Source of the DNA: Escarpia spicata
Lineage: Eukaryota; Annelida; Polychaeta; Sabellida; Siboglinidae
Reading direction: 5' to 3'
Assembly (NCBI GenBank): GCA_963995525.1
Contig: OZ023216.1
Coordinates: 54,381,611-54,445,610, forward strand
Length of the DNA: 64,000 nucleotides
The notes beneath the pieces are model-generated. The model was not told the origin of the DNA. It was given only the letters and a program-made list of their open reading frames with translations, and searched no databases. Both the position numbers and the translations under genes were made by a program. Below, one piece after another: positions 1 through 11,039 of the stretch. Numbering within the stretch: position 1 is the first letter of the stretch; every line of letters starts with the position of its first letter.

Positions 1-286
1 GCAGTACAGTGGCATCGAACTGTGAAAAATGATGTAAGTGGCAAGATGGCGGCCGTAAAGGCATAAACACATACGAGACTCTGATGTTTGGATAGGGCAT
101 GTCCGTTCCATGCAGTTATTATATAGTTCAATGAAGCGTGCGCTGGGCTGGTCAATAATGTATTCTAAACAACTCATAATTGTAAAAACATAATTAGTGT
201 TGCATCCGTGAGAAAACTCAAAATCCGTGAGCATTTGTCCACACGCCCATGAGCCTGGCAAATCTTTAAAAACACATGAGACTCAC
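1..286. other. unassigned sequence
   Basis: AT-rich. It may include SINE tail. No exon, array or coding similarity was recognised here. Confidence 0.4.
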
Positions 287-375
287 GAGGGTTGGCAGGT
301 CACAGGATTCGAACCCGGGTTCTGTCGGTTGTGAATCCGAAGCTGTAGGCACTGCACCACGGCGCACCACTCTTT
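287..375 (-). mobile_element. tRNA-headed SINE fragment
   Basis: On the minus strand the segment opens GGTGCGCCGTGGTGCAGTG (A-box-like), has an anticodon-arm-like stem TCGG/CCGA, and then GGGTTCGAATCC (B box). The 3' acceptor half does not pair, so it is a tRNA-derived SINE head, not a tRNA gene. The tail toward base 1 is not resolved. Confidence 0.6.
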
Positions 376-510
376 GAGGACTGTCACTTGTGAACATTTA
401 TATCAAAAGTAAGTTTTGTCAATTGTTTGAGAACCCAGACCCGGAAAATATTTCTTATGAATACTAAAACCATGTTTGACTGGATGCAGACTACCAGAAG
501 TAGTTAGTTA

Positions 511-782
511 TTTGAGATTTACCTTGGTTATTGGAAACTTACCATGGTTTTTGGAGACTTACCTTGGTTATTGGAGATTTACCCTGGTTTTTGGATACAT
601 ACCCTGGTTATTGAAGATGTACCCTGGTTATTGCAGACTTGCCCTGGTTATTGGAGACTTATTCTGGTTATTAGATACTTTCCCTGGTTACTGGAGACTT
701 ACCCTGATTGTTGGAGACTTACCCTGGTTGTTAGAGACTTACCCTGGTTGTTGGAGACTTAACCCAGTTATTGGAGACTTAC
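511..782 (-). repeat. 20-bp array: exon 10 end + donor, ~14 copies
   Basis: Minus-strand unit is CTCCAATAACCAGG followed by GTAAGT. The real exon 10 ends CTCCAATAACGAGG followed by GTAAGT, so the unit is 14 exon bases plus the six-base 5' splice site. Copies degrade away from the exon (toward 511). Confidence 0.85.
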
Positions 783-859
783 CCTCGTTATTGGAGCCTC
801 CATGCAGATTGTATGTAGTCTGGCTATTGACTCTTTTCGGTTATAACTTCTTAGTGTTC
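783..859 (-). CDS. Pde8: Pde8 exon 10: pre-catalytic EAPIT segment
   Basis: 77 nt: GA completes a Gly codon, then 25 codons ending RKESIARLHTICMEAPITR in phase 0. PDE8A has RRHSSMARIHSMTIEAPITK just before its catalytic region. The acceptor is CATGCTTCAG and the donor GTAAGT. The 14-nt exon end plus the six-base donor is the 20-bp unit repeated leftward to about 511. The following exon (VINIINAAQ in PDE8A) was not found in bases 1-500 and is presumably outside the window. Confidence 0.9.
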
Positions 860-956
860 CTGAAGCATGAAAGAAGTGACAGAGAGAGAGGGCAAGACAA
901 ATGGACCATCGCGACCTTCACTACACTGACAACAAGTTATCAACTTGACACGGTTC

Positions 957-1855
957 TACCTCGTGGTCACAACACACAGGACGACCTCATGGTCACAACA
1001 CACATGACTACCTCGTGTTCTCAACACACATGTCTACAGGACGACCTCATGGTCACAACACACATGACTACCTCGTGTTCTCAACACACATGTCTACAGG
1101 ACTACCTCGTGGTCACAACACACAGAACTACCTCATGGTCAAAACACACAGGACAAAAGGACTACTTTGTGGCTCTAACACACAGAACTACCTCATGGTC
1201 ACAACACACATGACTACCTCGTGGTCACAACACAAAGGACTACCTCATGGTCACAACACACAGGACTACCTCGTGGTCACAACACACAGGGGGAAAAGGA
1301 CTACCTCATGGTCACAACACACAGGACTACCTCGTGGTCACAAGACAAGTATGACTACCTCTTGGTCACAAGACAAGTATGACTACCTCTTGGTCACAAG
1401 ACAAATATGACTACATCGTGGTCACAAGACAAGTATGACTACCTCGTGGTCACAAGCCAAGTATGACTACCTCGTGGTCACATGACAAGTATGACTACCT
1501 CGTGGTCACAAGCCAAGTATGACTACCTCGTGGTCACATGACAAGTATGACTACATCGTGGTCACAAGACAAGTATGACTACCTCTTGGTCACAAGACAA
1601 GTATGACTACCTCGTGGTCACAAGCCAAGTATGACTACCTCTTGGTCACAAGACAAGTATGACTACCTCGTGGTCACAAGCCAAGTATGACTACCTCGTG
1701 GTCACAAGACAAGTATGACTACCTCGTGGTCACAAGCCAAGTATGACTACCTCTTGGTCACAAGACAAGTATGACTATATCTTGGTCACAAGACAAATAT
1801 GACTATATCTTGGTCACATGACAAGTATGACTACCTCTTGGTCACAAGACAAGGG
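957..1855. repeat. 28-bp minisatellite in intron 9
   Basis: Plus-strand unit contains AAGTATGACTACCTCGTGG; the left part (957-1345) is more diverged with CACAACACACAGGA versions. No link to an exon border was found. Confidence 0.9.
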
Positions 1856-2690
1856 CAATTCTAAGTCAAATCAGTAAAATTGAGTTCTATCGCTGGTTCA
1901 TTTCACTGTGTCCCATAACTTCAATATTAACTGTGCTAGACGAATGAATTCTATATTGTTAGAAATCATTTAACTGCATCTAGTGGAAATGGAATCAGAT
2001 AATTGATGATTAAAAACAATTCTAAGTTCTAATTAAAAATGTATGCAATTTTTATGACCTGTGACCCCGTAACAAAAAAACCAAACCGATCATAACAAAA
2101 ATAGGTTCATTATATAGAACAGTATGCAACTGAAATATCTGGCAAAAATCCAAGTGGGCAGGCTTAGGGTTAAGAGATACAATCAAAGTAGTGTATAAAT
2201 ATTTACTTCCTGTATAAGGGTAATTCCATGTTAAATCACCAGATTTTCATAAACTCTGACACACAATGTCTTCAGATCTCTTCTATGTTACAAGATAATC
2301 CCTAAGTACACAAATCAACAATATAAACATTTTAATTTCCTACTCATAATAATTTCTGAGAAGTAGTCTAAGTAGAGCTTCTGTTACCTGCCACTATGTC
2401 TATTAGATGCAGTTAAAGAACTGTTCAATAAATGTCACATGTATTAGTCTAGCAATATTATTAGTCAAGATATGGGTCAGAGTGTTAAATGAACCAGCAA
2501 CAGTTTCAACATAGTTTTATTTTTAGGGCCTTTAACTTGAAAACTATACACAAAAATTTCCATTTAAAAAGTTGCATAGTTGTTTATACTGTAGGTGCCA
2601 ACTGGTACATAAAAACTAATTTGTGGGTGGGTCGACAGAAAGTGTCAAAAGTGATTGATTTGACATGGAATCACCCACAAGCAAAACACA
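1856..2690. other. unique AT-rich intron sequence
   Basis: About 830 nt between two arrays in intron 9. No exon, element or RNA gene recognised. A 91-codon plus-strand frame (2489-2764) runs into the array and looks fortuitous. Confidence 0.5.
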
Positions 2691-2699
2691 ATGAAGATG

Positions 2700-3500
2700 A
2701 CACTTACAACCTACAGAACACTGACAGCACACTGACAACCTACAGCACATTGACAGCACACTGACAACCTACAGCACATTGACAGCACACTGACAACCTA
2801 CAGCACATTGACAGCACACTGACAACCTACAGAACACTGACAGCACACTGACAACCTACAGAACACTGACAGCACACTGACAACCTACAGCACATTGACA
2901 GCACACTGACAACCTACAGCACATTGACAGCACACTGACAACCTACAGCACATTGACAGCACACTGACAACCTACAGCACATTGACAGCACACTGACAAC
3001 CTACAGCACATTGACAGCACACTGACAACCTACAGCACATTGACAGCACACTGACAACCTACAGAACACTGACAGCACACTGACAACCTACAGCACATTG
3101 ACAGCACACTGACAACCTACAGCACATTGACAGCACACTGACAACCTACAGAACACTGACAGCACACTGACAAACTACAGAACACTGACAGCACACTGAC
3201 AACCTACAGCACATTGACAGCACACTGACAACCTACAGAACACTGACAGCACATTGACAACCTACAGCACACTGACAGCACACTGACAACCTACAGAACA
3301 CTGACAGCACACTGACAACCTACAGCACATTGATAGCACACTGACAACCTACAGAACACTGACAGCACACTGACAACCTACAGCACATTGACAGCACACT
3401 GACAACCTACAGAACACTGACAGCACATTGACAACATTCAGAACACTGACAGCACACTGACAACCTACAGAACATTGACAGCACACTGATGACCTACAGA
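2700..3500. repeat. 29-bp minisatellite in intron 9
   Basis: Unit alternates CACTGACAACCTACAGCACA with a TTGACAGCA spacer, ~27 copies. On the minus strand units contain GTCAGTGTTC or GTCAGTGTGC. The first of these is identical to the first ten intron bases of the exon 9 donor, a weak hint of origin. Confidence 0.85.
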
Positions 3501-3577
3501 ACATTGACAGGAAACTAGTGGTGTCATGGACAATGACCGTTGTGACAACAACCAAGGAGTGGACAGTGAACACTGAC

Positions 3578-3646
3578 CAGTACTGGAGTTTGAGCGTAAG
3601 TCGATTGAGGCTCTACGGAAGGCAGGTTTGTTAGATGACCAACCGT
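3578..3646 (-). CDS. Pde8: Pde8 exon 9: linker with PKA-type RRxS site
   Basis: 69 nt: AC completes an Asp codon, 22 codons, one base left over. It reads GWSSNKPAFRRASIDLRS then NSST. The RRAS motif lines up with RRKGS in the PDE8A linker, the region I recall as the PKA phosphorylation site (Ser359). The acceptor is CCACTAACACAG. The donor is GTCAGT, weaker than the others, but the phase matches exon 10 exactly (G plus GA). An alternative is a longer exon, since the frame stays open into the adjoining array. The linker is poorly conserved, so confidence rests on phase and the RRAS motif. Confidence 0.75.
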
Positions 3647-3717
3647 CTGTGTTAGTGGCAGCAGAACACAGGCAGAAGACGACAACCATTAGAACAGTCA
3701 GGGACAGTCAAATCAAT

Positions 3718-4480
3718 TCTGTGAACAGTCACATCACTTCAGTGAACAGTCACGTCACTTCAGTGAACAGTCACGTCACTTCAGTGAACAGTCACGTCAC
3801 TTCTGTGAACAGTCACGTCACTTAAGTGAACAGTCACGTCACTTCAGTGAACAGTCACGTCACTTCAGTGAACAGTCACGTCACTTCAGTGAACAGTCAC
3901 GATTTCAGTTAACAGTCACGTCACTTCAGTGAACAGTCACGTCATTTCAGTGAACAGTCACGTCAATTCCGTGAACAGTCACGTCACTTCCGTGAACAGT
4001 CACGTCACTTCAATGAACAGTCACGATTTCAGTGAACAGTTACGTCACTTCAGTGAACAGTCACATCACTTCAGTGAACAGTTACGTCACTTCAGTGAAC
4101 AATCACGTCAATTGAGTGAACAGTCACGTCACTTCCATGAACAGTCACGTCACTTGAGTGAACAGTCACGTCACTTGAGTGAACAGTCACGTCACTTCAG
4201 TGAACAGTCACGTCACTTCAGTGAACAGTCACATCACTTCAGTGAACAGTCTCATCACTTCTGTGAACAGTCATATCACTTCAGTGAACAGTCACATCAC
4301 TTCAGTGAACAGTTATATCACTTCTGTGAACTGTCACATCACTTCTGTGAACTGTCATATTACTTCAGTGAACTGTCACATCACTTCTGTGAACTGTCAC
4401 ATCACTTCTGTGAACTGTCATATCACTTCAGTTAATAGTCACATCACTTCTGTTAACAGTCGTATCACTTCAGTGAACAG
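3718..4480. repeat. 21-bp minisatellite in intron 8
   Basis: Unit GTGAACAGTCACGTCACTTC plus A, ~36 copies, with shorter and diverged members at both ends. It lies about 70 nt upstream of the exon 9 acceptor. The flanks (near 3690 and 4490) both carry a TTAGAACAGTCAGG motif. Each unit holds a CRE-like TGACGTGA on the minus strand. Confidence 0.9.
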
Positions 4481-4623
4481 CATCATTAGAACAGTCAGGT
4501 TATGGAAAGTTTTCATTAGTGAACCAATGCAACATAACAATTATTATTAACAATGTGAACATAAAATATTCTCATATTGTTGTCAATATTACACCAGCAT
4601 ATGCAACAAGTTCTTAACAGTAT

Positions 4624-5659
4624 TAATTGAACCAAGAGTGCATGTTAGGCCGCCCCTGGGCACCTACTGTTGGCTGTAGTCGTATTAATTGAACCAAGAG
4701 TGCGTGTAAGGTCGCCCCTGGGCACCTACCGTTGGCTGAGGTAGTATTAATTGAACCAAGAGTGCATGTTAGGGCCCCCCTGGGCACCTACCATTGGCTG
4801 TGGTTGTATTAATTGAACCAAAAGTGCATGTTAGGCCGCTCCTGGGCACCTACCGTTGGCTGTGGTGGTATTAATTGAACAAAGAGTGCATGTTAGGGCC
4901 CCCCTGGGCACCTACCATTGGCTGTGGTGGTATTAATTGAACCAAGAGTGCATGTTAGGCCGCCCCTGGGCACCTACCGTTGGCTGTAGTTGTATTAATT
5001 GAACAAAGAGTGCATGTTAGGGCCCCCCTGGGCACCTACCATTGGCTGTGGTGGTATTAATTGAACCAAGAGTGCATGTTAGGCCGCCCCTGGGCACCTA
5101 CCGTTGGCTGTAGTTGTATTAATTGAACAAAGAGTGCATGTTAGGGCCCCCCTGGGCACCTACCATTGGCTGTGGTGGTATTAATTGAACCAAGAGTGCA
5201 TGTTAGGCCGCCCCTGGGCACCTACCGTTGGCTGTAGTTGTATTAATTGAACAAAGAGTGCATGTTAGGGCCCCCCTGGGCACCTACCATTGGCTGTGGT
5301 GGTATTAATTGAACCAAGAGTGCATGTTAGGCCGCCCCTGGGCACCTACCGTTGGCTGTAGTTGTATTAATTGAACAAAGAGTGCATGTTAGGCCGCCCC
5401 TGGGCACCTACCGTTGGCTGTAGTTGTATTAATTGAACCAAGAGTGCATGTTAGGCCGCTCCTGGGCACCTACCGTTGGCTGTGGTGGTATTAATTGAAC
5501 AAAGAGTGCATGTTAGGGCCCCCCTGGGCACCTACCATTGGCTGTGGTGGTATTAATTGAACAAAGAGTGCATGTTAGGCCGCCCCTGGGCACCTACCGT
5601 TGGCTGTAGTTGTATTAATTGAACAAAGAGTGCATGTTAGGCCGCCCCTGGGCACCTAC
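4624..5659 (-). repeat. 62-bp array: exon 8 end + donor + intron, ~17 copies
   Basis: Minus-strand unit begins with the exon end (ACAGCCAATG or ACAGCCAACG), then the donor GTAGGTGCCC and about 45 nt of intron. The two alternating subtypes (CCATTGG and CCGTTGG on plus) form partly regular dimers. The unit nearest exon 8 merges with the exon itself. Confidence 0.85.
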
Positions 5660-5733
5660 CATTGGCTGTGGTTGTCTTGTCTGAGCCTTGTAAGCCAATT
5701 GGTGTTTTTAATGATACCAAGTGTCTAATTTTC
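5660..5733 (-). CDS. Pde8: Pde8 exon 8: KIRHLVS, PAS exit and start of linker
   Basis: 74 nt: G completes a Gly codon, then 24 codons from KIRHLVSLKTPIG to SDKTTTAN, leaving one base (phase 1). PDE8A has KIRHYVSIIRVCNGNNKAEK. The acceptor is GTTTTTTGTTTTGTAG, with a strong pyrimidine tract; the donor is GTAGGT. The last ~14 nt plus donor and adjoining intron are the 62-bp unit repeated about 17 times to the left (4624-5659). A LINE fragment begins only about 70 nt upstream of the acceptor. Confidence 0.9.
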
Positions 5734-5804
5734 CTACAAAACAAAAAACGATGCTTCAGTTTTACTAATAAAATATATTATCATTACCATAAGTCTTAAG
5801 CCTG

Positions 5805-6060
5805 AAAAAGATAAACGTGTTGGGTGAGGACGTGGAGGCACCTCCAGTCATCACCACTGACAACTACGAATTGGACGCTGTTCACCAGTTCACTTACCTG
5901 GGGTCTACTATCAGCGATTGCCTCTCAGTGGACACCGAAATCAACAGATTCATAGTGAAAGCTGCATCCACTCTTGCTCGTCTCACCACGCATGTCTGAG
6001 AGAACTCACAGTCAAGACAAACACAGCAGTGTACAACACCTGTGTCATCAGTACACTGCT
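5805..6060 (+). mobile_element. LINE 3' ORF fragment, first piece
   Basis: Reads VLGEDVEAPPVITTDNYELD, then FTYLGSTISD and the DTEIN..I.KAASTLARL motif of the C-terminal part of endonuclease-type LINE ORF2. It lies antisense to Pde8 in intron 7, with a frame break near 6000. Confidence 0.8.
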
Positions 6061-7375
6061 GTATAGCAGTGAGACCTGAGAAGAAGCCCAACACCTTCCA
6101 TCTACGATGTCTGCATCATCAGTACACTGCTGTATGGCAGTGAGACCTGGGTAACATACACCAAACAAGAGAAGATGCTCAATACCTTCCATCTACGATG
6201 TCTGCGTCATCAGTACACTGCTGTATGGCAGTGAGACCTGGGTAACATACACCAAACAAGAGAAGAATCTCAACACCTTCCATCTATGATGTCTGCGTCA
6301 TCAGTACACTGCTGTATGGCAGTGAGTCCTGGGTAACATACACCAAACAAGAGAAGAAGGTCAATACCTTCCATCTACGATGTCTGCATCATCAGTACCC
6401 TGCTGTATGGCAGTGAGTCCTGGGTAACATGCGCCAAACAAGAGAAGAAGGTCAATACCTTCCATCTACGATGTCTGCGTCGTCAGTACACTGCTGTATG
6501 GCAGTGAGACCTGGGTAACATACACCAAACAAGAGAAGAATCTCAACACCTTCCATCTACGATGTCTGCGTCATCAGTACACTGCTGTATGGCAATGAGA
6601 CCTGGGTAACATACACCAAACAAGAGAAGAATCTCAACACCTTCCATCTATGATGTCTGCGTCATCAGTACACTGCTGTATGGCAGTGAGACCTGGGTAA
6701 CATACACCAAACAAGAGAAGAATCTCAACACCTTCCATCTACGATGTCTGCGTCATCAGTACACTGCTGTATGGCAGTGAGTCCTGGGTAACATACACCA
6801 AACAAGAGAAGAATCTCAACACTTTCCATCTATGATGTCTGCGTCATCAGTACACTGCTGTATGGCAGTGAGTCCTGGGTAACATACACCAAACAAGAGA
6901 AGAATCTCAACACCTTCCATCTATGATGTCTGTGTCATCAGTACACTGCTGTATGGCAGTGAGACCTGGGTAACATGCGCCAAACAAGAGAAGAATCTCA
7001 ACACCTTCCATCTATGATGTCTGCGTCATCAGTACACTGCTGTATGGCAGTGAGTCCTGGGTAACATGCGCCAAACAAGAGAAGAAGGTCAACACCTTCC
7101 ATCTACGATGTCTGCATCATCAGTACACTGCTGTATGGCAGTGAGTCCTGGGTAACATGCGCCAAACAAGAGAAGAAGGTCAATACCTTCCATCTACGAT
7201 GTCTGCATCATCAGTACACTGCTGTATGGCAGTGAGTCCTGGGTAACATGCGCCAAACAAGAGAAGAAGGTCAATACCTTCCATCTACGATGTCTGCATC
7301 ATCAGTACACTGCTGTATGGCAGTGAGACCTGGGTAACATGCGCCAAACAAGAGAAGAAGCTCAATACCTTCCAT
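6061..7375 (+). repeat. 91-bp array made of LINE coding sequence, ~14 copies
   Basis: Each unit encodes, across shifting frames, the LINE segment STLLYGSETWVTYTKQEKK, NTFHLRCLR. The period of 91 is not a multiple of three, so the array breaks the reading frame at each copy. It is a tandem expansion of one internal segment of the retrotransposon. Confidence 0.85.
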
Positions 7376-7918
7376 CTATATTGTCTGCGGCGAATCTTGG
7401 GGATCTCTTGGAGAGACCAAATGACCAACACCGAGGTCCTTTCTCGTGCTGGCCTCCCCACCATGTATACGCTGCTCGGACAATGCAGGTTACACTGGCT
7501 TGGTCATGTACGTAGGATGCAAGATGGCCGCATCCCCAAAGACATTCTCTACAGCGAACTGTCTTCCGGCAGGAGGACTGTTGGATGACTCCAGCTGTGC
7601 TACAAGGGTGTCTGTAAGCTTGACATGAAGGCAATAAATATCAACCTTCAGTCTTGGGAGGAGATGGCTGCTGATCGCACCAAGTGGAGAGGTGTTCTAC
7701 GAACCAGCTCAGGGCAGGCGAAGAACAGCTGTGGAGTCTGGCTGAAGACAGAAGCCACCCAGAGACAACGTACAGATGTGACCACAGCGGCAGGGACTGC
7801 CACTCCCGCATCGGTTTCATCACCCACAGGAGACGCTGTCTCAAACGCAACAATGCCAACTAAGGCGCATGATCCATGGTCAACTCCTGACCGACGGAAG
7901 CCGACTACTATATTATAA
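7376..7918 (+). pseudogene. LINE ORF2 C-terminus, broken
   Basis: Continues the same element: RRILGISWRDQMTNTEVL, LHWLGHVRRMQDGRIPKD, a stop after RRTVG, then WEEMAADRTKWR. A frame change leads to a cysteine-histidine tail (CDHSGRDCHSRIGFITHRRRC). These are standard LINE ORF2 end motifs. Stops and frameshifts mean it is dead. Confidence 0.8.
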
Positions 7919-7994
7919 TTTGTTATGTTAATTAATACATACTCAAAGTCTGAAGAAAATATATGATATATTGTATTAATTTTATAAGGTGTTT

Positions 7995-10350
7995 AGCATG
8001 TAACAATGTTTTAAGAATGAATACTTGAGTGAGGCAAGGGTGAAAGTATGAGGCAATGTTACAAGAAGGAATACTTCAGTGAGGCAAGGGTGAAAGCATG
8101 AGACAATGTTACAAGAAGGAATACTTGAGTGAGGCAAGGGTGAAAGCATGAGACAATGTTACAAGAAGGAATACTTGAGTAAGGCAAGGGTGAAAGCATG
8201 AGACAATGTTACAAGAAGGAATACTTGAGTGAGGTAAGGGTGAAAGCATGAGACAATGTTACAAGAAGGAATACTTGAGTAAGGCAAGGGTGAAAGCATG
8301 AGACAATGTTACAAGAAGGAATACTTCAGTGAGGCAAGGGTGAAAGCATGAGACAATGTTACAAGAAGGAATACTTCAGTGAGGCAAGGATGAAAGCATG
8401 AGACAATGTTACAAGAATGAATACTTCAGTGAGGCAAGGGTGAAAGCATGACACAATGTTACAAGAAGGAATACTCCAGTGAGGCAAGGGTGAAAGCATG
8501 ACACAATGTTACAAGAAGGAATACTTGAGTGAGGCAAGGGTGAAAGCATGAGACAATGTTACAAGAAGGAATACTTGAGTGAGGCAAGGGTGAAAGCATG
8601 AGACAATGTTACAAGAAGGAATACTTGAGTGAGGCAAGGGTGAAAGCATGAGACAATGTTACAAGAAGGAATACTTGAGTGAGGCAAGGGTGAAAGCATG
8701 AGACAATGTTACAAGAAGGAATACTTGAGTGAGGCAAGGGTGAAAGCATGAGACAATGTTACAAGAAGGAATACTTGAGTGAGGCAAGGGTGAAAGCATG
8801 AGACAATGTTACAAGAAGGAATACTTGAGTGAGGCAAGGGTGAAAGCATGAGACAATGTTACAAGAAGGAATACTTCAGTGCGGCAAGGGTGAAAGCATG
8901 AGACAATGTTACAAGAAGGAATACTTCAGTGCAGCAAGGGTGAAAGCATGAGACAATGTTACAAGAAGGAATACTTGAGTGAGGCAAGGGTGAAAGCATG
9001 ACACAATGTTACAAGAAGGAATACTTGAGTGAGGCAAGGGTGAAAGCATGAGACAATGTTACAAGAAGGAATACTTGAGTGAGGCAAGGGTGAAAGCATG
9101 AGACAATGTTACAAGAAGGAATACTTCAGTGCGGCAAGGGTGAAAGCATGAGACAATGTTACAAGAAGGAATACTTGAGTGAGGCAAGGGTGAAAGCATG
9201 AGACAATGTTACAAGAAGGAATACTTCAGTGCGGCAAGGGTGAAAGCATGAGACAATGTTACAAGAAGGAATACTTGAGTGAGGCAAGGGTGAAAGCATG
9301 AGACAATGTTACAAGAAGGAATACTTGAGTGAGGCAAGGGTGAAAGCATGAGACAATGTTACAAGAAGGAATACTTGAGTGAGGCAAGGGTGAAAGCATG
9401 AGACAATGTTACAAGAAGGAATACTTGAGTGAGGCAAGGGTGAAAGCATGAGACAATGTTACAAGAAGGAATACTTGAGTGAGGCAAGGGTGAAAGCATG
9501 AGACAATGTTACAAGAAGGAATACTTCAGTGCGGCAAGGGTGAAAGCATGAGACAATGTTACAAGAAGGAATACTTCAGTGCGGCAAGGGTGAAAGCATG
9601 AGACAATGTTACAAGAAGGAATACTTGAGTGAGGCAAGGGTGAAAGCATGAGACAATGTTACAAGAAGGAATACTTGAGTGAGGCAACGGTGAAAGCATG
9701 AGACAATGTTACAAGAAGGAATACTTGAGTGAGGCAAGGGTGAAAGCATGAGACAATGTTACAAGAAGGAATACTTGAGTGAGGCAAGGGTGAAAGCATG
9801 AGACAATGTTACAAGAAGGAATACTTGAGTGAGGCAAGGGTGAAAGCATGAGACAATGTTACAAGAAGGAATACTTGAGTGAGGCAAGGGTGAAAGCATG
9901 AGACAATGTTACAAGAAGGAATACTTGAGTGAGGCAAGGGTGAAAGCATGAGACAATGTTACAAGAAGGAATACTTCAGTGCGGCAAGGGTGAAAGCATG
10001 AGACAATGTTACAAGAAGGAATACTTCAGTGCGGCAAGGGTGAAAGCATGAGACAATGTTACAAGAAGGAATACTTCAGTGAGGCAAGGGTGAAAGCATG
10101 AGACAATGTTACAAGAAGGAATACTTCAGTGCGGCAAGGGTGAAAGCATGAGACAATGTTACAAGAAGGAATACTTGAGTGAGGCAAGGGTGAAAGCATG
10201 AGACAATGTTACAAGAAGGAATACTTCAGTGTGGCAAGGGTGAAAGCATGAGACAATGTTACAAGAAGGAATACTTGAGTGAGGCAAGGGTGAAAGCATG
10301 AGACAATGATACAAGAAGGAATACTTCAGTGAGGTGAAGGTGAAACATGA
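7995..10350. repeat. 50-bp minisatellite in intron 7, ~47 copies
   Basis: Unit begins AGACAATGTTACAAGAAGGA; nearly identical copies vary mainly at GAGTGAGG versus CAGTGCGG. It starts about 50 nt inside the intron beside the exon 7 donor. The sequence between (10340-10385) looks like a decayed copy. Confidence 0.95.
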
Positions 10351-10400
10351 GGAGGCACTGTTAGAAGACAGTTACAAGATTGTGAGGTGACGTCACATAC

Positions 10401-10489
10401 CCATTCTGCCCTGTGATGGGGACAATCTGACAGTAGTGAGATATATTGTCTCCTCCTTTCCGTCGACAGCTGACTGTCCCTTCCCACTT
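10401..10489 (-). CDS. Pde8: Pde8 exon 7: PAS domain, last strands
   Basis: 89 nt, phase 0 in and phase 2 out. It reads KWEGTVSCRRKGGDNISHYC then QIVPITGQNG, against KEWQGVYYARRKSGDSI..HVKITPVIGQGG in PDE8A. The acceptor is TTTGATTTCAG and the donor GTATGT. Its acceptor and first ~25 nt reappear about three times upstream in the 220-nt intron 6 (10510-10660). A perfect CRE octamer TGACGTCA sits 6 nt past the start of the donor, inside the intron. Confidence 0.92.
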
Positions 10490-10665
10490 CTGAAATCAAA
10501 CACAAATGGTAAATGTCAACAGCTGACCGTCCTGTCCCACTTCTGACTAAAGTTCAACAGCTCACTGTCCCGTCCCACTTCTGACACCATACACAAATGG
10601 TAAATGTCAACAGCTCACTGTCCCGTCCCACTTCTGACTAAATGTCAACAGCTCACTTTTGACAC
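10490..10665 (-). repeat. exon 7 acceptor repeats, 3 extra copies
   Basis: Intron 6 holds about three copies of TCAGAAGTGGGACGGGACAG followed by AGCTGTTGAC. The true exon start is TTTCAG then AAGTGGGAAGGGACAGTCAG. So acceptor plus ~25 exon bases has been copied upstream, with spacers of two lengths. Confidence 0.75.
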
Positions 10666-10710
10666 CATGCAGAACATGTGACAGGTGTCTGTGAGAGAGA
10701 AGCCACCCAC

Positions 10711-10830
10711 CCCGCCCTTGAGCAGATGGGATGCGGTTGACTCATGTAGCTCTGGCATACTCTTCTCCTCCTTGCCTATCAGTTCTTCTCTCACGTAGCC
10801 AAAGATGCGTTCATACGCTGGGTTGACATA
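10711..10830 (-). CDS. Pde8: Pde8 exon 6: PAS domain core
   Basis: 120 nt, phase 0 to phase 0, 40 codons beginning YVNPAYERIFGYVREELIGK. PDE8A has [20 protein letters not shown], the signature PAS motif. The second half (SMPELHESTASHLLKGG) is diverged but keeps the length of the family. The acceptor is TGACCTTGCAG and the donor GTGGGT, chosen because it keeps phase 0 into exon 7. The PAS domain is a presumed small-molecule or protein-binding regulatory fold. It is assigned from motif conservation and from its position after exon 5. Confidence 0.92.
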
Positions 10831-11039
10831 CTGCAAGGTCAGCAAACTTGTGTTAGCTGAGGCATTGACATGGCACATATGTAGTTCATCTTATACACAC
10901 TATTTTAGTTCTACAGCCTCCCACTATTATCACACCTTCCCTTCCACCTTCTCTCCTCCTCCATTGATCCCTCTCTCCCTCCTTACCCCCTCTTTCCCAC
11001 CATCCCTTACTCTCACTACCACTTCTCTTCTTCCTTATT

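Noticed and set aside
287..375. A tRNA gene on the minus strand
   Set aside because: A and B boxes are present but the acceptor stem does not pair; typical SINE head.
2700..5680. CRISPR-like appearance of regular repeats
   Set aside because: Units are contiguous without unique spacers, the DNA is animal, and no cas-like genes exist.
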